Assembly (NCBI GenBank): GCA_933207985.1
Contig: OW240912.1
Span: 358,788,290 to 358,852,289, forward strand
Source: Pelobates cultripes
Taxonomy: Eukaryota > Chordata > Amphibia > Anura > Pelobatidae
Direction of reading: 5' to 3'
Length of the DNA: 64,000 nucleotides
The notes beneath the pieces are model-generated. The model saw nothing but the letters and a program-made list of their open reading frames with translations, made no database searches and was not told the DNA's origin. The position numbers were made by a program, and so were the translations under genes. Position 1 is the first letter of the stretch. Every line of letters begins with the position of its first letter. Below, in pieces: positions 11,811-24,160 of the stretch.

Positions 11811-11912
11811 GTTAGCGATTTACCTCCAATAATTTAGATTTTTTTGCCTGTATTGCCCGGAGCTGTTTCAGCAAGCGGCTATTCAGCTCGGCCGTTAGCC
11901 ACGCCCCCAATA

Positions 11913-14829
11913 CGTCCTCTTTTAGGTATGGGGTTAGACACTGCACGTTTTGGTGTTCTTTACCGTGACATTCAGTCAGCTGTCAGGCGGCACCACTGAT
12001 GCTGACGATCTTAAGGCCTTCTCCAATCTGATGGATATGCCTCTTTTGGAATGGCTAGCTGTGGAAAATGAGTCTCCTACACAGGACTGCATTGGTGAAT
12101 ACTCCTTTCCTGGGCAATAAGATCAAATGGATGTATCTGAAATTTTTACTGTAATTGACACCAGGTTTAAATTTTTTTCCCTCTTGGAGTTTAATAATAT
12201 CATGAAGGCGGAAAGAAATTATTTTCCTTTAGCAGTCAGAAACATCTACTATGTCTGCTAGATTACGGTTCTTCGGCTGTACAGTGCTTCAAGCTGAAGG
12301 ATCCCTTTGCTGCTGTTATCAAATGATCCATTTTAATAGATCCCATGGGTTCTCTCGGAGATTGACACTTCATTCTCTCAGGACAAACCAAACTTCTGAT
12401 CCTTGAAGAAATCGTTGTCCTCTTCAGACCTGGAATATTGAGCCCAAGAAAAACAAAAATGAGAACAGTCATCCTAAAGCAGAAAAAAGTCATGTTTAAA
12501 TTACTTTCATACCTTGAGTCCAACGATGTTCAAAATCTCAGTGAGGCTGGAGAAAAGCCTTCTCCTCTATAGTATAATCAGTTGAACACACTGGTCTGGT
12601 ATTTTTCTAGGTTCATTCAGTGCTGTTAGCCAGTTTTTGCCATATATGAGTGTCATGTATAATCCACATAGCAGCAGACTGTTGAATGTAATCCAGGGAA
12701 TTTGGAAAAGGCTAATGGGAACAAGCAGCTTTAATACAGGGTATACATTGTTTCCTGCCTTGCAATGCCCATTTATTGCAAGCTTTGCAGAAAGTATGCT
12801 TCTCATTTGGATGTCACACAACCCAAAAGGATCTGGAGCCACTTTTGTTAGTAAAACCATAACTATTTATTCTTGAAACTAAAAAAAAATCCACTCTGGG
12901 CAGGCTAAGCAACACAAATGGGAACAATGAGAACAAACGCAACAGACAAACCAAAAAAGTAAATTTTGAACAAATGCACACTTACTTGTCTTGGGGGGAG
13001 GGTGCAATTTATAATGTAATTTAATTTCCTGTCCAATTAGGTTAGGGAGTAAATCCACGGAGTAATTGCAGCCATGGATATTGCCGAAATAATCACAATC
13101 TAATTGCCCTATTCATCATTACAGGATAGAATGATGTGTATGAATTACTGTAAATGACACTTTGTTTAGAATGTTAATTGATAGGTCATGAACTTTTTTT
13201 ATAGTTTTTTTGCAGTCAGTGGGGTCTGAAGAGTAAAGCCTCACTAGATTAGGGGTTTAGTCTGTGACAGGATAGACAATGCTCTGGCAGGATGGACAGA
13301 CATTCTCTCCCCACTTGAGATGTGACTATACCTATATAAGAATTTGGAGATAGAATTAAGGTGCTAGGTGGGGCGCCCTGTGGTCTTATAAAGGCTAAAC
13401 ATGGGCTGTACCCCGAGGGTACACAGATGCACGTGAATAATAAATAGCAATGATTCACTTACATGTGTTCTCAAATGGGAATCCTGTGTCTCTAGAGCTG
13501 TCTGTCTCTAGGTGTGCCTGGGCTTGTCTGATCCATGTCAGAAAAGCAGACAGCTACCATTTAAAGACCTGACGTTCAGAAAAAGTGTTGAAAGACGCAC
13601 TGAGATATGCCTTTCCTACTGCTACCAGCACCACCCTTCTACCTCAGTGTGAGATTCCCTCTGCTACTGTGAAAGGAGACTCCTAATGCTGACCTTCATT
13701 TTGCCTTTTGAATTGAGCTTTTTGCTTTTGCTTGCTGATCTTTAAATACTTTTTCTAGTACATGGCTTATATAGCTACGGTCTCTCCAGCCATTATTAGA
13801 GTGTATTAAGATGATAGGAGTTGCAGTTAGTTTATTTCCACTGTCACAGCAACAGAGAAGTTTTATTCAAGAAAGCCTTTCGCTTGTCCAGAATTAGTGA
13901 GACAAGGTTTATATAAATAAAAAGCCTCGACTGTGCCATACAAGGATGGAACAAGTGTAGCAAAGACAGGTCCATTTATATTAGTAATTGTATGTTATTC
14001 CATGTTCCACATTGGTCCTTTTTTAAATGTTTTGTACACAACCTACAACTCTTCAGATGCACTGTCTATATATTTTATCATTATCAACCTGCCAGTTTCT
14101 GACTGAGGAAAGTATATGTAGTTTTTGTATACTTGAAATTTCAAAGACTGCCTATTCATACTTAATTTCCATGCATTTCTATGATTTTATCTTCCTTTTA
14201 CTGTTACTAATCTTCATTTACTTCCTTCCCCACCCCACAAGATTGCATCTTCCTTATATATATCTCATGATACATATGCCATACCTTGTGTATAAACAAC
14301 CACGCAGCTGGCTGAGCCTCATGGGAATCATTCATATCAGCTGCAGTGCCAAAATTTAACCACTTCTGTACTGTGCTGATGGTCTATCGGCAATAGTAAA
14401 GCTACTGATATATACTGGTGGATTATCAGTATGCAGTGTTACTAATTGCTGATCTATGAGTTTTTCTTTGTTTTTTTTTCTAAACAGTAATTGTTTTCAT
14501 GCCTAAAGCATTCGTGCTCCTGACGTCAAACACTTGTGCCTCGAATCCAGATGTGCAGTGCTTGCTGTCTCTCGCTAACATGTACACATGCACATGCATG
14601 TCATGCAAGCACACTGGTAATGCTTTGCCTCGCCCTCTCTTCGTTCCTCAGCTACACTCACCGGTTAAACCTGTTTATTGACCCGGGGCTGTTTACCTGT
14701 CTTTCTCAAGTGTTCCTGCAGCAGCTACTTCTTTTGCCCTACTTCTTCTCTGTATCTTAATGTTCTGTAAAGTCAGTGTGTCTGCTGTCTGTCTATTGAG
14801 CAATTGATCTGTCTATCCATTAGTCAGTC
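11913..14829. other. Unannotated spacer; one LTR-like promoter segment
   Basis: About 2.9 kb without recognisable coding sequence. Near 13255-13450 is a segment with a TATA word (CTTATAAAGG near 13384), GGTACACAGATG and a polyadenylation word (AATAATAAATAG near 13436), an order seen in LTRs. I found no paired termini or target duplication, so it is not called. The frames at 12263-12860 match no family I know. Confidence 0.4.
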
Positions 14830-15163
<334 letters not shown>

Positions 15164-15266
15164 CAAATGCAGTCTTATATTTTCAGAGCCAGGTAGCATT
15201 TGCCATGGTCCCATAGTTATATAGGAGTACCCATATCATGTATAGCTCTCGTCTGACACTCACATC

Positions 15267-16992
15267 CAGGCCCGGACTGGCCATCGGGTATACTGGGCAA
15301 ATGCCCAGTGGGCCGCAATGGCCACTGGCCGAGGCCGGCAGGGGAGATCACAGGATCTCCCCTGTCAGCCTATGCAGAGCCGGCGCAATCCGAGCACTGG
15401 CCCTGCTGTGTGCCCGCGTGGGCTGGTGCAGAGATTAAAGTTCCCCTTCACCGGCCCACAGGCACTGACATGCAGCCGAGGGCATGGGAGGGAGAGGAGG
15501 ATCCGGGGGAGTTCTAGCCAGTAGCTCCGCTAGGTTCCTCTTGCGAGGTCGGAGCGTTGCCGCTGTTACCACGGCAACGCTTAGCTCTTTCGAAAGTGAA
15601 CTCTAGCACCGCAGGCTAGAGGTCACTCACCACTAGGACCACCAGGGATGGCAGCACAGCCCCCCTCCCAGTCAAAAGGTAAGAAGGGAGGTGGGATATA
15701 AAGTTTGTTTTTATTAATACATATTTATTTATAAAATACAAATTTAATATATTTAAATTAATCTGTATTCCTCCCACACACACACAATCCCTCCAAACAT
15801 ATTCACACACAGCATCCTCACACTCACAGCACCCTCACACACACTTACAGCACTCACACACACAGCATCCTCACACACAGCACCCTCACACACACAGCAC
15901 CCTCACACACACAGCACCCTCACAGCACCCTCACCCACACAGCACCCACACACTCACAGCACACTCATACACACCTCACACTCACACACACAGCCCCCTT
16001 TACACTCACAGAACTCACACACAAACAGCATCCTCACATACACAGCACCCTCACATACACAGCACCCTCACACACACACCCACTTCACCCTTACACTCGC
16101 AGCACCCTCACACACAGCAACCTCAGACACACTCACAACACCCTCACACACACACATAGCACCCTCACACTCACAGCACCCTCACACACACACAGGACAT
16201 TCACAGCACCCTCACACGCACAGCCTTTACACTCACAGAACTCACACACACAGCACACTCACAGCATCCTCACACACACACACACACACACACTGGGTCC
16301 TTCACACACTAGATCCCCTACACACACACACACACACTGCACCACCTACACACACTACATTCCTGACATAGAAACTTTGGATCCTCTATGCACACATTAC
16401 ATTCCTTGTTGGCCAACACATACAACATTCTCTAAACACACACTTTCTACAACCCCTACAGACACTACATCACTTATACACACACACACTACACCCCGTA
16501 TGCACACACTTGCTACATCCCTTATACACACATTTCTCCCTATACACACACTCTCTACAGCCTCTAGCCACACATATTACACCACAAACACAAATGAAAT
16601 TGACCTATTTACACAATACCACACCACAATCAGCTCACTATACACACACGCAATCCCACAAGCAGGCTCCAAATACATGCACCATACGATTTCCTGGCCC
16701 TTTTGTCCTCTGGCATCTCACTTATGGAGATACCACAGACAAGTTACAATCAAACACAGCGCAAGCATGTTATTAAATTTGATTGCGCAGCGCAGAACAA
16801 ATACAGGGCCTTTTTCTCATGCTAGAGCTCTTCATCAGGGCTCTGCGCATTGAACCAAAATGCACACCTAGAGAGGGAACGTGCTTGTCATTAGTGATAA
16901 CAAAACACACCCTCTCTGGCCCCGCCCCCTTTTCAAGGGGCTGCTGTGATTGAAAAATGCCCGGGCCAAATTTTTTTCCCAGTACAGCCCTG
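15267..16992. mobile_element. Non-autonomous hAT element with 8-bp TSD
   Basis: CTCACATC occurs at 15259-15266 and at 16993-17000, exactly flanking a 1726-bp unit that begins CAGGCCCGGACTGG and ends CCAGTACAGCCCTG (imperfect inverted termini). An 8-bp target duplication and CAG.../...CTG ends are hAT hallmarks. The first 60 bases align with the start of the 52592 element, including the subterminal hairpin with GCCCAGTGGGCC. The interior has no transposase: GC-rich sequence to about 15660, then the CA-rich array, then AT-rich sequence. Confidence 0.88.
15770..16360. repeat. CA-rich minisatellite inside the hAT element
   Basis: An irregular array of CACACACAGCACCCTCACA-type units, with pure (CA)n runs near 16272-16292 and 16320-16338. 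It lies wholly within the hAT element at 15267-16992. Threonine/histidine-rich frames over it are not genes. Confidence 0.92.
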
Positions 16993-17336
16993 CTCACATC
17001 ACACACAACAGTCATATCCCACCCTAAAGCACCCTCATGACAGCAATATCAATTACAGCAAACTCACTAATGCCATATCACATACTGTATGCAGCAACGT
17101 TCTGTGCATATCCCGGATAGTAACCTGCATGCCACAGATATCACCTACTACCACCTACAAGAAGACATTGATTCTAGATAAAACACCTACACTCCAACCA
17201 TATTACAGAAACAAATTATTATTAAAACTTGCTGAACTGCCTTTACAACTGTCACACATACAGGGCCTGCAAAATGCACACACCACATACAATGCCAACA
17301 TTATATTAAAATATATATTAAAATTAAAATAGATAA

Positions 17337-17439
17337 GGTCCAAGCACTCTGGATTCCTGCAGGAAGGCAGGTTTATTTGAACAAAAATTGCCCACAAAAA
17401 GTAACCTGCCCTCCTGCAGCAATCCTGAGTGCCTGGACC
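17337..17439. repeat. 103-bp imperfect hairpin
   Basis: The left arm, starting GGTCCAAGCACTCTGGATTC (17337-17373), pairs with the right arm, ending GAGTGCCTGGACC (17403-17439). Only a few mismatches occur over about 37 bp, with a loop of about 29 nt. It could be a small MITE or the terminus of a larger element. No flanking duplication is evident. Confidence 0.8.
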
Positions 17440-18090
17440 CAATTTATTTTATCTACTAAACTGGGTTTTGCCAGACTGGCCCTGATAAGCACCTGGATTC
17501 CTAAGTGTGAGTGCGGTATCACGGATTCCTCTGTTTGTGAATTACTAACATTATATTATATATCCACCTTACTTTGTGCTGGGCCTATCAACCTGTTATG
17601 ACTTTCATGGTCCTCTATACCAAGTATACACTATGACTGGCAAGTGATAGTGTCACTTTTAGTAGCAATGTGTTAGACTATCACGTGTGAAAACAAATCC
17701 ACGCATGACTTTCAATACGTGCCAAAACCCAGTGCCCTTACACTATACCACTTTAAGAGTTTCAGTTTTTTTTTTATTTTGGTAAAAAAAAAAATGAATG
17801 ACATTATTTCGAAAATGTTTCAAAATTAAAATGGGTCATACTTCCAAAACATCATGAGGGAGTAACTAATCATTCGCAGCAAGAGTCCAAGTAGTGAGGT
17901 TAATTAAGAAGCTGATTAGCTCCTCTCCAACGTATTCATTTGCAGCGGTAAAAGGAACAGAAAACAGCATACATAAAAGTTACACAAGGCAAATAATAAC
18001 AAGATCTAAAAAAAACACTCCTCCATTGACACTATATGCACTATTAACTACTACAGCTGTCAGGATAGTCTAACACCAAACACGCAGAAC
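17440..18090. other. Unannotated spacer
   Basis: No coding signature seen. A GCCAGACTGGCCCTG word near 17470 resembles the right end of the hAT family at 15267 and 52592 but has no partner. Confidence 0.5.
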
Positions 18091-18094
18091 TTAA

Positions 18095-18526
18095 AGGGCC
18101 ATTCCAGACCCCTAAGCAACATTAGCTTGCTGAAAAGCTTTGTGTGTGAAGAGTGTGTACCATTTTTTCTCATTTTGGAAAAAGTGCAGATTTCAGTAGA
18201 AATTGACACTTTTATAAATTAACCTGGTTAAACCCCTTTGGCTTTCAAGCAGACAACAGGTAATGTTGGCAGCTATTGCCCAGAGTATTTGACTTACAAA
18301 AATGTCTCTTTGAGCTGTATTGGGATGTCTGTGATTGGACAGCCACAGAAAGTCTGGGCGGAGTGTGAAGGGGAGAGCTTGCAAAGGCAGCAGACATGAG
18401 AACTGCAGGTTTTAAATATATTCCCAATTAAAAAATACATAATTAAATTCTTGCACGTTTTTATTTGGGGTATATCTATTAAACAGTGATTTTATTTATT
18501 TTGTATTTGGGCAGTGGAGTGTCCCT
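18095..18526. mobile_element. Kolobok/T2-type MITE, family B
   Basis: TTAA at 18091-18094 and 18527-18530 flank a 432-bp unit starting AGGGCCATTCCAGACCC and ending GCAGTGGAGTGTCCCT. Diverged copies of the same family lie at 39525-40009 and 62839-63301. They share a CATTTTG(G/C)AAAAAGTGCAG-like block, a GATTTCA(G/A)TA block and a final GGGCAGTGG block. Confidence 0.82.
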
Positions 18527-18530
18527 TTAA

Positions 18531-21076
18531 GTTAACAAATATAAATAAATAAAGAAATCCTAAAACGTATTACCGGATTTAATGTAATATAGAAAAGTGC
18601 AGGAACAAGCCGAGGTCAGGGAAATAGAATGTAGGTAAACAGTAGACAAGCCAAAAGTCAAGCGATACAGAAGTCAGAAGAGTCAAAGACTTGGCCAATG
18701 TCAAAATACACAAGAATCAATAAAAAAATGCGCTTTTCGGATAACTGAATTGAAAAACCATGACGGCATTGAAAATGAGCTATTTTGAGTTTATATAGGT
18801 CTTATTGGCCAACAGAGGTCATGTGACATTGGAAGACCTAAGGAGCCTTAAAAGAATTTAGCTGCTGAGGTAGGAGGGATGCACATCGGCATTCCCACTG
18901 CCTTGTGGGAATTTGCAGCAACAATTGCCCCACCAGGTACGAGACTGCACTTGTCGTTGAGGTTATGGTGTCCTTACCTTGACAACAGCAAATTGTAGTG
19001 GTTATGTTGGTGTGACTATTTGGGTGCACTGCATCTTATGTATTGATAAAACCTTTTAAAAACCAGGACTCTCTCAACACCCAAACCCATGGTCACTCTG
19101 CTGCTACCACAATACAAATGTATGTTTTTGATGCCATGGTGTATACACGCCTTCTAAACATTAGCTAAGATTTATCTCTCATTATGTGAGCCAGTGTCAC
19201 AATGTATCACTGGATGGGTGACTTGGCATTCTATGGACTCATACAAACTGGGTGGGGGCTGTTTTATTGTAACTGATTGATTGATGGGTGATGCATATCT
19301 CTTTTTAAATATTAGGCAGATGAAGGTTTTTTTAAATATACTGGATGGTATTTTTGTTATTCCAGATGTGAAATAATGTGATTGTGTAAACACAAGACAG
19401 TTTAATAGGTCTATACATCTGTACGTAAGTGATGATGAAATATAAAGTACTTTATAGATCATTGTAAATAATCAGATAATGATACATTGCAATTTCATAA
19501 TGATATATTACACCTACAGCAAAAGTATACCTGTGTGTGTATTTATCCTCTAATAGCCTGTATGTCTGGGGAGAAATCAATAAATATTTAATTCAAATGC
19601 ACATATGCTTGTGTTTATCATCAAGGCACCATGATAATTACATAGTATCTGCTTATAATGGGGCTTCAGATAGAGCCATGACTGAAAATAATTCCTTTGA
19701 TGATTATTTTTTTGGTTATTCTACAGAGAATTGCTTGAATATGTTTCTTCCACATCTTCTACAAAATAATTAGACTCTGAAAATATGTCTATAAAAATCT
19801 TACAATGACTAGGTGAACTGTGGCAATCTGTTTTTTCTTTTCTTTTTATGGGGACTATGACATCCACAAAGACACACTGCTGCCTCAAGTAGGACACACT
19901 TTAGTGGGTATAGTGCCAGGAGTTATACCTTAGGAGAGGACCACCCACCAATATGAAGCGCAGCTGAGTAGCATTGTATTCCTTCTGTTATAAGGGGAAT
20001 TTGGGTACTAGGCATATCAGTAATTGAGAGGCCTCAAAAAGATGGGTGAAGCTGAAAAGGTCAACTTGAAGGTTGTAATATGGAGAGATTTAATTGGACT
20101 ACTCCTAGGAGGTAGGGTGCACCTGTTAAAGCAGACAAGATGAATAGGCCTTAAGATTTCATTTTGACTCTTTGCAGGAAACACTTAACACTTTTTTTTT
20201 CGTACATGATCACATCATGCCCTGCTCAGCTCAACCACTGCAAATGCCGAGATGGAAAGTATGAAGACAGACGCCTCTTGTGTGCAGGAAAACTGGTTAT
20301 GAAAAGAATGAGGTAAGATACTGGGTCCACCTCATTGGAAGAGCCTCTCTATTCCTTATATTTTCCCCCTTTCCTTCCACCGTAGGGAGGCTGTTGTTGT
20401 GACGTCGATGAATGTGCAGTGAATGCAGGGAAATTTCGATTCAGAAGAGACTTCATACAGGTGTACTTGTATGTGGGTGTGAGGGAATGTTCTTTGGCTA
20501 TGTGTACTTATCTTTGAGTGTCTATGAAACTGAATTATTTCAAGGACCAAGGTGGGCATCCACCCTTATATGTACATTTCCCTCCAGAGTCAGTAATTCT
20601 TCCAGTTCATCTATTTTGGCCTTAAATTTAAAATTCACTATTCCTGACAATTCTCACATAAATAAGGCAGTGAATGTATTGAATGTCTGGACAACGCACA
20701 CATAAAAAGGCAAAAGGGATGAGGTGTGCGAAAAGAAGGATACAAAATGGAAAAGCGTGGTAGTATATCAATAAAGGAAAGTGGGTAGATGAAACCAACT
20801 ATTTTTATTTTTTTCCCTTTGGTATTAATGGTGAAATACGGGTAAAGGAACAGATATTGTAGTGAAGTACGAGCAGGGGAAAAGGTATGAGTTGAACATG
20901 GTAAAGGGCGTAATTAATTATGGTGAGTAACATTTAGTCACAAGTTACTAACTTAGAACTTGATTTCTGCCAGAATTTGTATTTGGAATGTCTCCAAATA
21001 TTTTTTTAACACACATTATATATTGACTGTGAATTAATTGAGGCGAATCTTTCAGTCAAGTGACATTACTTGTTAA
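18531..21076. other. Unannotated spacer with a probable old repeat at 18590-19040
   Basis: The stretch from about 18590, with AACAAGCCGAGGTCAGGG, GACAAGCCAAAAGTCAAG and GAGGTCATGTGACATTGG, has the look of an interspersed repeat. It has no visible termini. The rest (19040-21076) shows no coding or structured features. Confidence 0.35.
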
Positions 21077-21183
21077 GACATTGTCATGTTCCTGAGTAGG
21101 TCAGAGAGGAGATGATTGCCAGGGTTATTGGTTGAAACTTTATTTGTCTTTTTAGACATAACAATTCACTTGAAAGAAAGAAT

Positions 21184-21263
21184 TAAGGCAATATGCCACA
21201 AAAAGGATACTTTGAGAGTTAAAACAGAATAAAGGCAATATGCCACAAACAGGATATCTTGAA
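21184..21263. repeat. Short direct repeat in the LTR-like unit
   Basis: AAGGCAATATGCCACAAA occurs twice, about 47 bp apart (from about 21184 and 21231), followed by AGGATA(C/T). This is a two-copy tandem repeat. Confidence 0.85.
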
Positions 21264-21344
21264 AGCAAATGAAAAAAGTCTTTTATATACAAGTAGGGTT
21301 AGTAGTTTGTGGAATGTCACACTGCAGCCAGGTTCAAGATGATA

Positions 21345-21660
21345 CAGGGTTGAAATGGTTAAAGCTGGTAAGTACTTTCAGTATAATATAGTACAGGTTG
21401 CTTAACCCCTTAAGGACCAAACTTCTGGAATAAAAGGGAATCATGACATGTCACACATGTCATGTGTCCTTAAGGGGTTAAAGGATTATGCAGAGTTGCA
21501 GCAGTTGAGACAGGTAAGTAGATTCCAGTATAATGTAATACAGGTTGCTTACAGGATCATGCAGTGTTGCAGCAGTTGAAACAGGTAAGTAGATTCCAGT
21601 ATAATGTAATACAGGTTGCTTACAGGATCTTGCAGATTTGCAGTAGTTGAAGATAAGAGT
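21345..21660. repeat. 71-bp tandem repeats, about four copies
   Basis: Units carry CAGGTAAGTAGATTCCAGTA, then TAATGTAATACAGGTTGCTTACAGGATC. Two copies are near-identical (about 21489-21630). A diverged first copy (21345-21405 plus 21482 onward) is split by the TTAA MITE. A partial last copy ends near 21660. Confidence 0.9.
21406..21477. mobile_element. piggyBac-type 72-bp palindromic MITE, copy 1
   Basis: TTAA at 21402-21405 and 21478-21481 flank a 72-bp unit with perfect 12-bp inverted ends CCCCTTAAGGAC / GTCCTTAAGGGG and an inner inverted pair CATGACATGT / ACATGTCATG. The neighbouring 71-bp repeat copies lack it and read GCTTACAGGATC at this point, so they act as empty sites. TTAA duplication with CCC...GGG ends is typical of piggyBac-derived MITEs. 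No transposase is present. Confidence 0.9.
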
Positions 21661-21970
21661 TTCAGGAGGATTCTGGCGACGAGACACACGGAGTCTCAAT
21701 TGAGGATCAGGATGTTTTCAGGAGCCAGGATACAGGATGTTTTCAGGAGCCAGGATCAGAAGTTCTATGTCAGAACACTGACTTCAATGTAAAGGCCATG
21801 AGAAGAGTTGGGTGTGTCCTTTTATAGCAGACTTGGAAGATCATATGAGGCAGGTGAGAGCAACTGAGGATTGACTAGTGGTTAGGAAGGTCACTAGAGG
21901 AGAGAAACAGGAATTGCAGCAATAAAATAAAACAATTTCTTGGTTGTCAGGATAGGATCCTGACAGACAT

Positions 21971-22882
21971 TCAGACATTATATCAGCCTTTTCTGGGGTA
22001 AATATAGCAGCAAAAGGAAAAACCTACCTCTGCTAAGTTCCTTGTTGTGGTGATTGCGTGTCTCCGGGCATCTTTTGGAGAATTGCTGTACTTGTGCATG
22101 CGCATTGCGCACTGGGCACTTTCTCCATCAGTGGGATATGCAGACAGGTGCTGTTCGTACGGCATTGCAAACATTAATTAACTTACATATTTTGATGTAA
22201 AATAAACTAAAATAAACTATGAGCAATTTAAATTTCTTTTTAGCACAATCTATGTGCCTGTAGTCTGCCGGGGCCCTCCCACAGTAAGCAGTCAAACCAT
22301 TTTGAACTGGGTGCTTTAGCTGCCCGTGGTCCTTATGGAGATTGCTATATAGCTTAAGTTATGACATACTCAGCCATAGAATTCCAACCAAATACAGACA
22401 AGTGATATGATCTATGTCTCGATGTAGACCGATGTAGACCTGTGCCAAATTGTGGTGCAGAATTAGTGGCATTGCGGCACATACCTCTGCAGAAAAGAAA
22501 ATTCTGTATAATAAAATTAAAAACAAACAACAACAAAAAAAACTTCCTATAACTCCCCCCCCCCCCAATTATTTTAACAATACTTAAAACCTGAATTACT
22601 AGCAATTTCCTGTAAAGAACTCCCTAAACAAAATAAACAAAGAATTCTAATTCTAATCTTAATTGTAACTCTAACATTGATTCTAATGATTCTGAATTTA
22701 TATATAATCCTAACCATGCCCAGAATTGCCCAACTGCCCTGTATGTTCAATGAGATATTAAAATTAAAAGGAGGCACATGGTGTTTTTATTCTCAGGAGT
22801 CAATAGCCCATTTTATACATAATAGTACTAGTCTTTTAGCATTTTACACTGTAAAAATATTTACAAAGGATCAGCGCTAATA
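21971..22882. other. Unannotated spacer
   Basis: AT-rich, with a C-run at 22555-22566 and a degenerate (TTCTAA)n-like stretch at 22640-22690. No coding signature seen. Confidence 0.5.
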
Positions 22883-22890
22883 TACTAGAC

Positions 22891-23010
22891 AAGGCATAGG
22901 CAACCTTCGGGAATACACCTCCCATGATGCTTTGCCAGCATTATGGGTGTAAGAGCATTATGGGGCATGTAGTCCACAACATCTGGAGTGCCAGAGGTTG
23001 CCTACCCCTG
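22891..23010. mobile_element. 120-bp hAT MITE with 8-bp TSD
   Basis: TACTAGAC at 22883-22890 and 23011-23018 flank a 120-bp unit with inverted ends AAGGCATAGGCAACC / GGTTGCCTACCCCTG (right end, read inward, CAGGGGTAGGCAACC). The interior contains CATGATGCTTTGCCAGCATT, itself partly palindromic. Related fragments with CATAATGC next to a CCCAT or CATTTCCC word lie near 32040 and 34745. Confidence 0.92.
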
Positions 23011-23316
23011 TACTAGACCTTACAGATATAAATATAAGGCAGCACACCTGAAAAATAGGGCTCCCTCACAGGCCCTATAGTGTAGACAAAGCAAAAAAAG
23101 GTGGAGGGGGAGGCGGCGCAACAGAAGGTAAAAAAATGATTATAAACTAGACAAGCCCATATACAAGACACTACATAAGAGAAAATACATACAAGATAAA
23201 AAAAAATATAGATAATGAATAATAATCAGGAGTTCAAAAAGTAAGTCCAAAAGAGTCTATGCCTGATAAATACAGAAAAAAGTCCAAATAAAACCTTGTA
23301 TAAGAAGTCAATCACA

Positions 23317-24160
23317 CACACGGAGGCACTTACCCGAGAGTAGGCTCACAAGTTCACTCACCCCCTAACCTAGCATTCAGAGTGTTTGGGGAATGGGGCT
23401 GGGAGTACAGAGCAAGGACCGGAGCTAGTCCACGGCGGCATAGGGGGATAGCGGGTTGGCGAGGCTTCTGAATATCTTAGGTGCGGGTGGGTGTTGTACA
23501 GGGCGGAGGGGGTTGGAATGGAGGGATGGAGGTTAACAAAGCCTCCGGGTTGTACGGGGGGAGGTCCTCTGGCGCTTTCAGACTCACACACTTGGTTCAC
23601 CCCGGGCCTCAGACTCAATACATACGGTGGTACCTGATTTGACCCCTAGGGGGCTCAGGCTACTTACGTTAGGGGAGTAGAGAGGGCACGGAGGCCTCGG
23701 AGGGCACCCTGCAGCTGGTTGACCTCGCACACGAACCACTGCTCCAGCGTAGGGGGTCAGGGGATACAGATATGACACTGGGCCATGGGCTAACCCACTA
23801 GGGGGCCGCCTAGAATACGGTGGCAGAGGCTACATGCAGTTTAGAATGCCCGTTCACAAGGTAGAATGGAAAGCCGCATTCCCCATGCCCCACTCGGCGC
23901 ATGAATCCCATGTGTCCCCCGGTGGTCCCGGGATTGTGGCCCTGTTTGCCGCTCAGATGTATCAGCGCTGTCTAAGTTCTAGCTTTATTCTTTTGCTAAG
24001 ACACCATCAAATTTCCAGCTGTATTGGCGGCTTCTCTGGAGTGTGTTGTCCTTCCTTCCTTGCCTATGTATAGGGTGATGAACATGTTTGAATGTGTGTG
24101 TTGACTTAAACGTGCTGTATAAAATAAATGGAAAAATAAAGATTGTCAAAAAAAAAAAAA
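23317..24160 (+). mobile_element. 844-bp retro-insertion with poly-A tail and 13-bp TSD
   Basis: GAAGTCAATCACA is found at 23304-23316 and again at 24161-24173. The insert ends with AAAAATAAAGATTGTC and an A-run of about 13 (to 24160). Inside it is markedly GC-richer than its flanks up to about 23950 and lacks a recognisable frame. The 3' motif matches the LINE-like ends at 2935 and 46950, so it is probably a 5'-truncated copy from the same LINE group. A processed transcript is an alternative. Confidence 0.88.

Larger units (their letters stand above)
5300..11912 (-). mobile_element. L1-clade LINE, nearly full length, inactivated
   Basis: On the minus strand one can follow, in order, a GC-rich 5' leader with GGGGGCGTGGCTAAC (near 11900), ORF1 (11810-10773), an inter-ORF region of about 1.1 kb, an ORF2 endonuclease (about 9645-8822), a nested insertion (8806-7791), and the ORF2 linker, reverse transcriptase and C-terminus (7790 to about 5300). 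Order and motifs match vertebrate L1. Stops and frameshifts occur in both ORFs, so it is not autonomous. The 3' end and flanking target duplication were not located. The 1.1-kb inter-ORF spacer looks long for an L1 and may hide a further insertion. Confidence 0.9.
21082..21965 (+). mobile_element. Solo-LTR-like element, 884 bp, 5-bp TSD
   Basis: GACAT at 21077-21081 and 21966-21970 flank a unit that starts TGTCATGTTCCTG and ends AGGATCCTGACA. The TG...CA ends, short inverted termini and 5-bp duplication fit a solo LTR of a Gypsy-like or related retroelement. AATAAAATAAAAC near 21921 could be its polyadenylation signal, supporting plus orientation. It contains internal tandem repeats and a nested 72-bp TTAA MITE. 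No internal retroelement genes flank it. A 5-bp match alone could be chance, but its coincidence with TGTCA/TGACA ends raises confidence. Confidence 0.65.

Noticed and set aside
12263..12876. Decayed transposase or retroelement coding segment
   Set aside because: Frames on both strands were inspected; no motif of a known family was visible, so no call is made.
17460..17480. Third copy of the CAGGSCCGGACTGG hAT family
   Set aside because: Only a single right-end-like word is present; neither a left end nor an 8-bp duplication was found.
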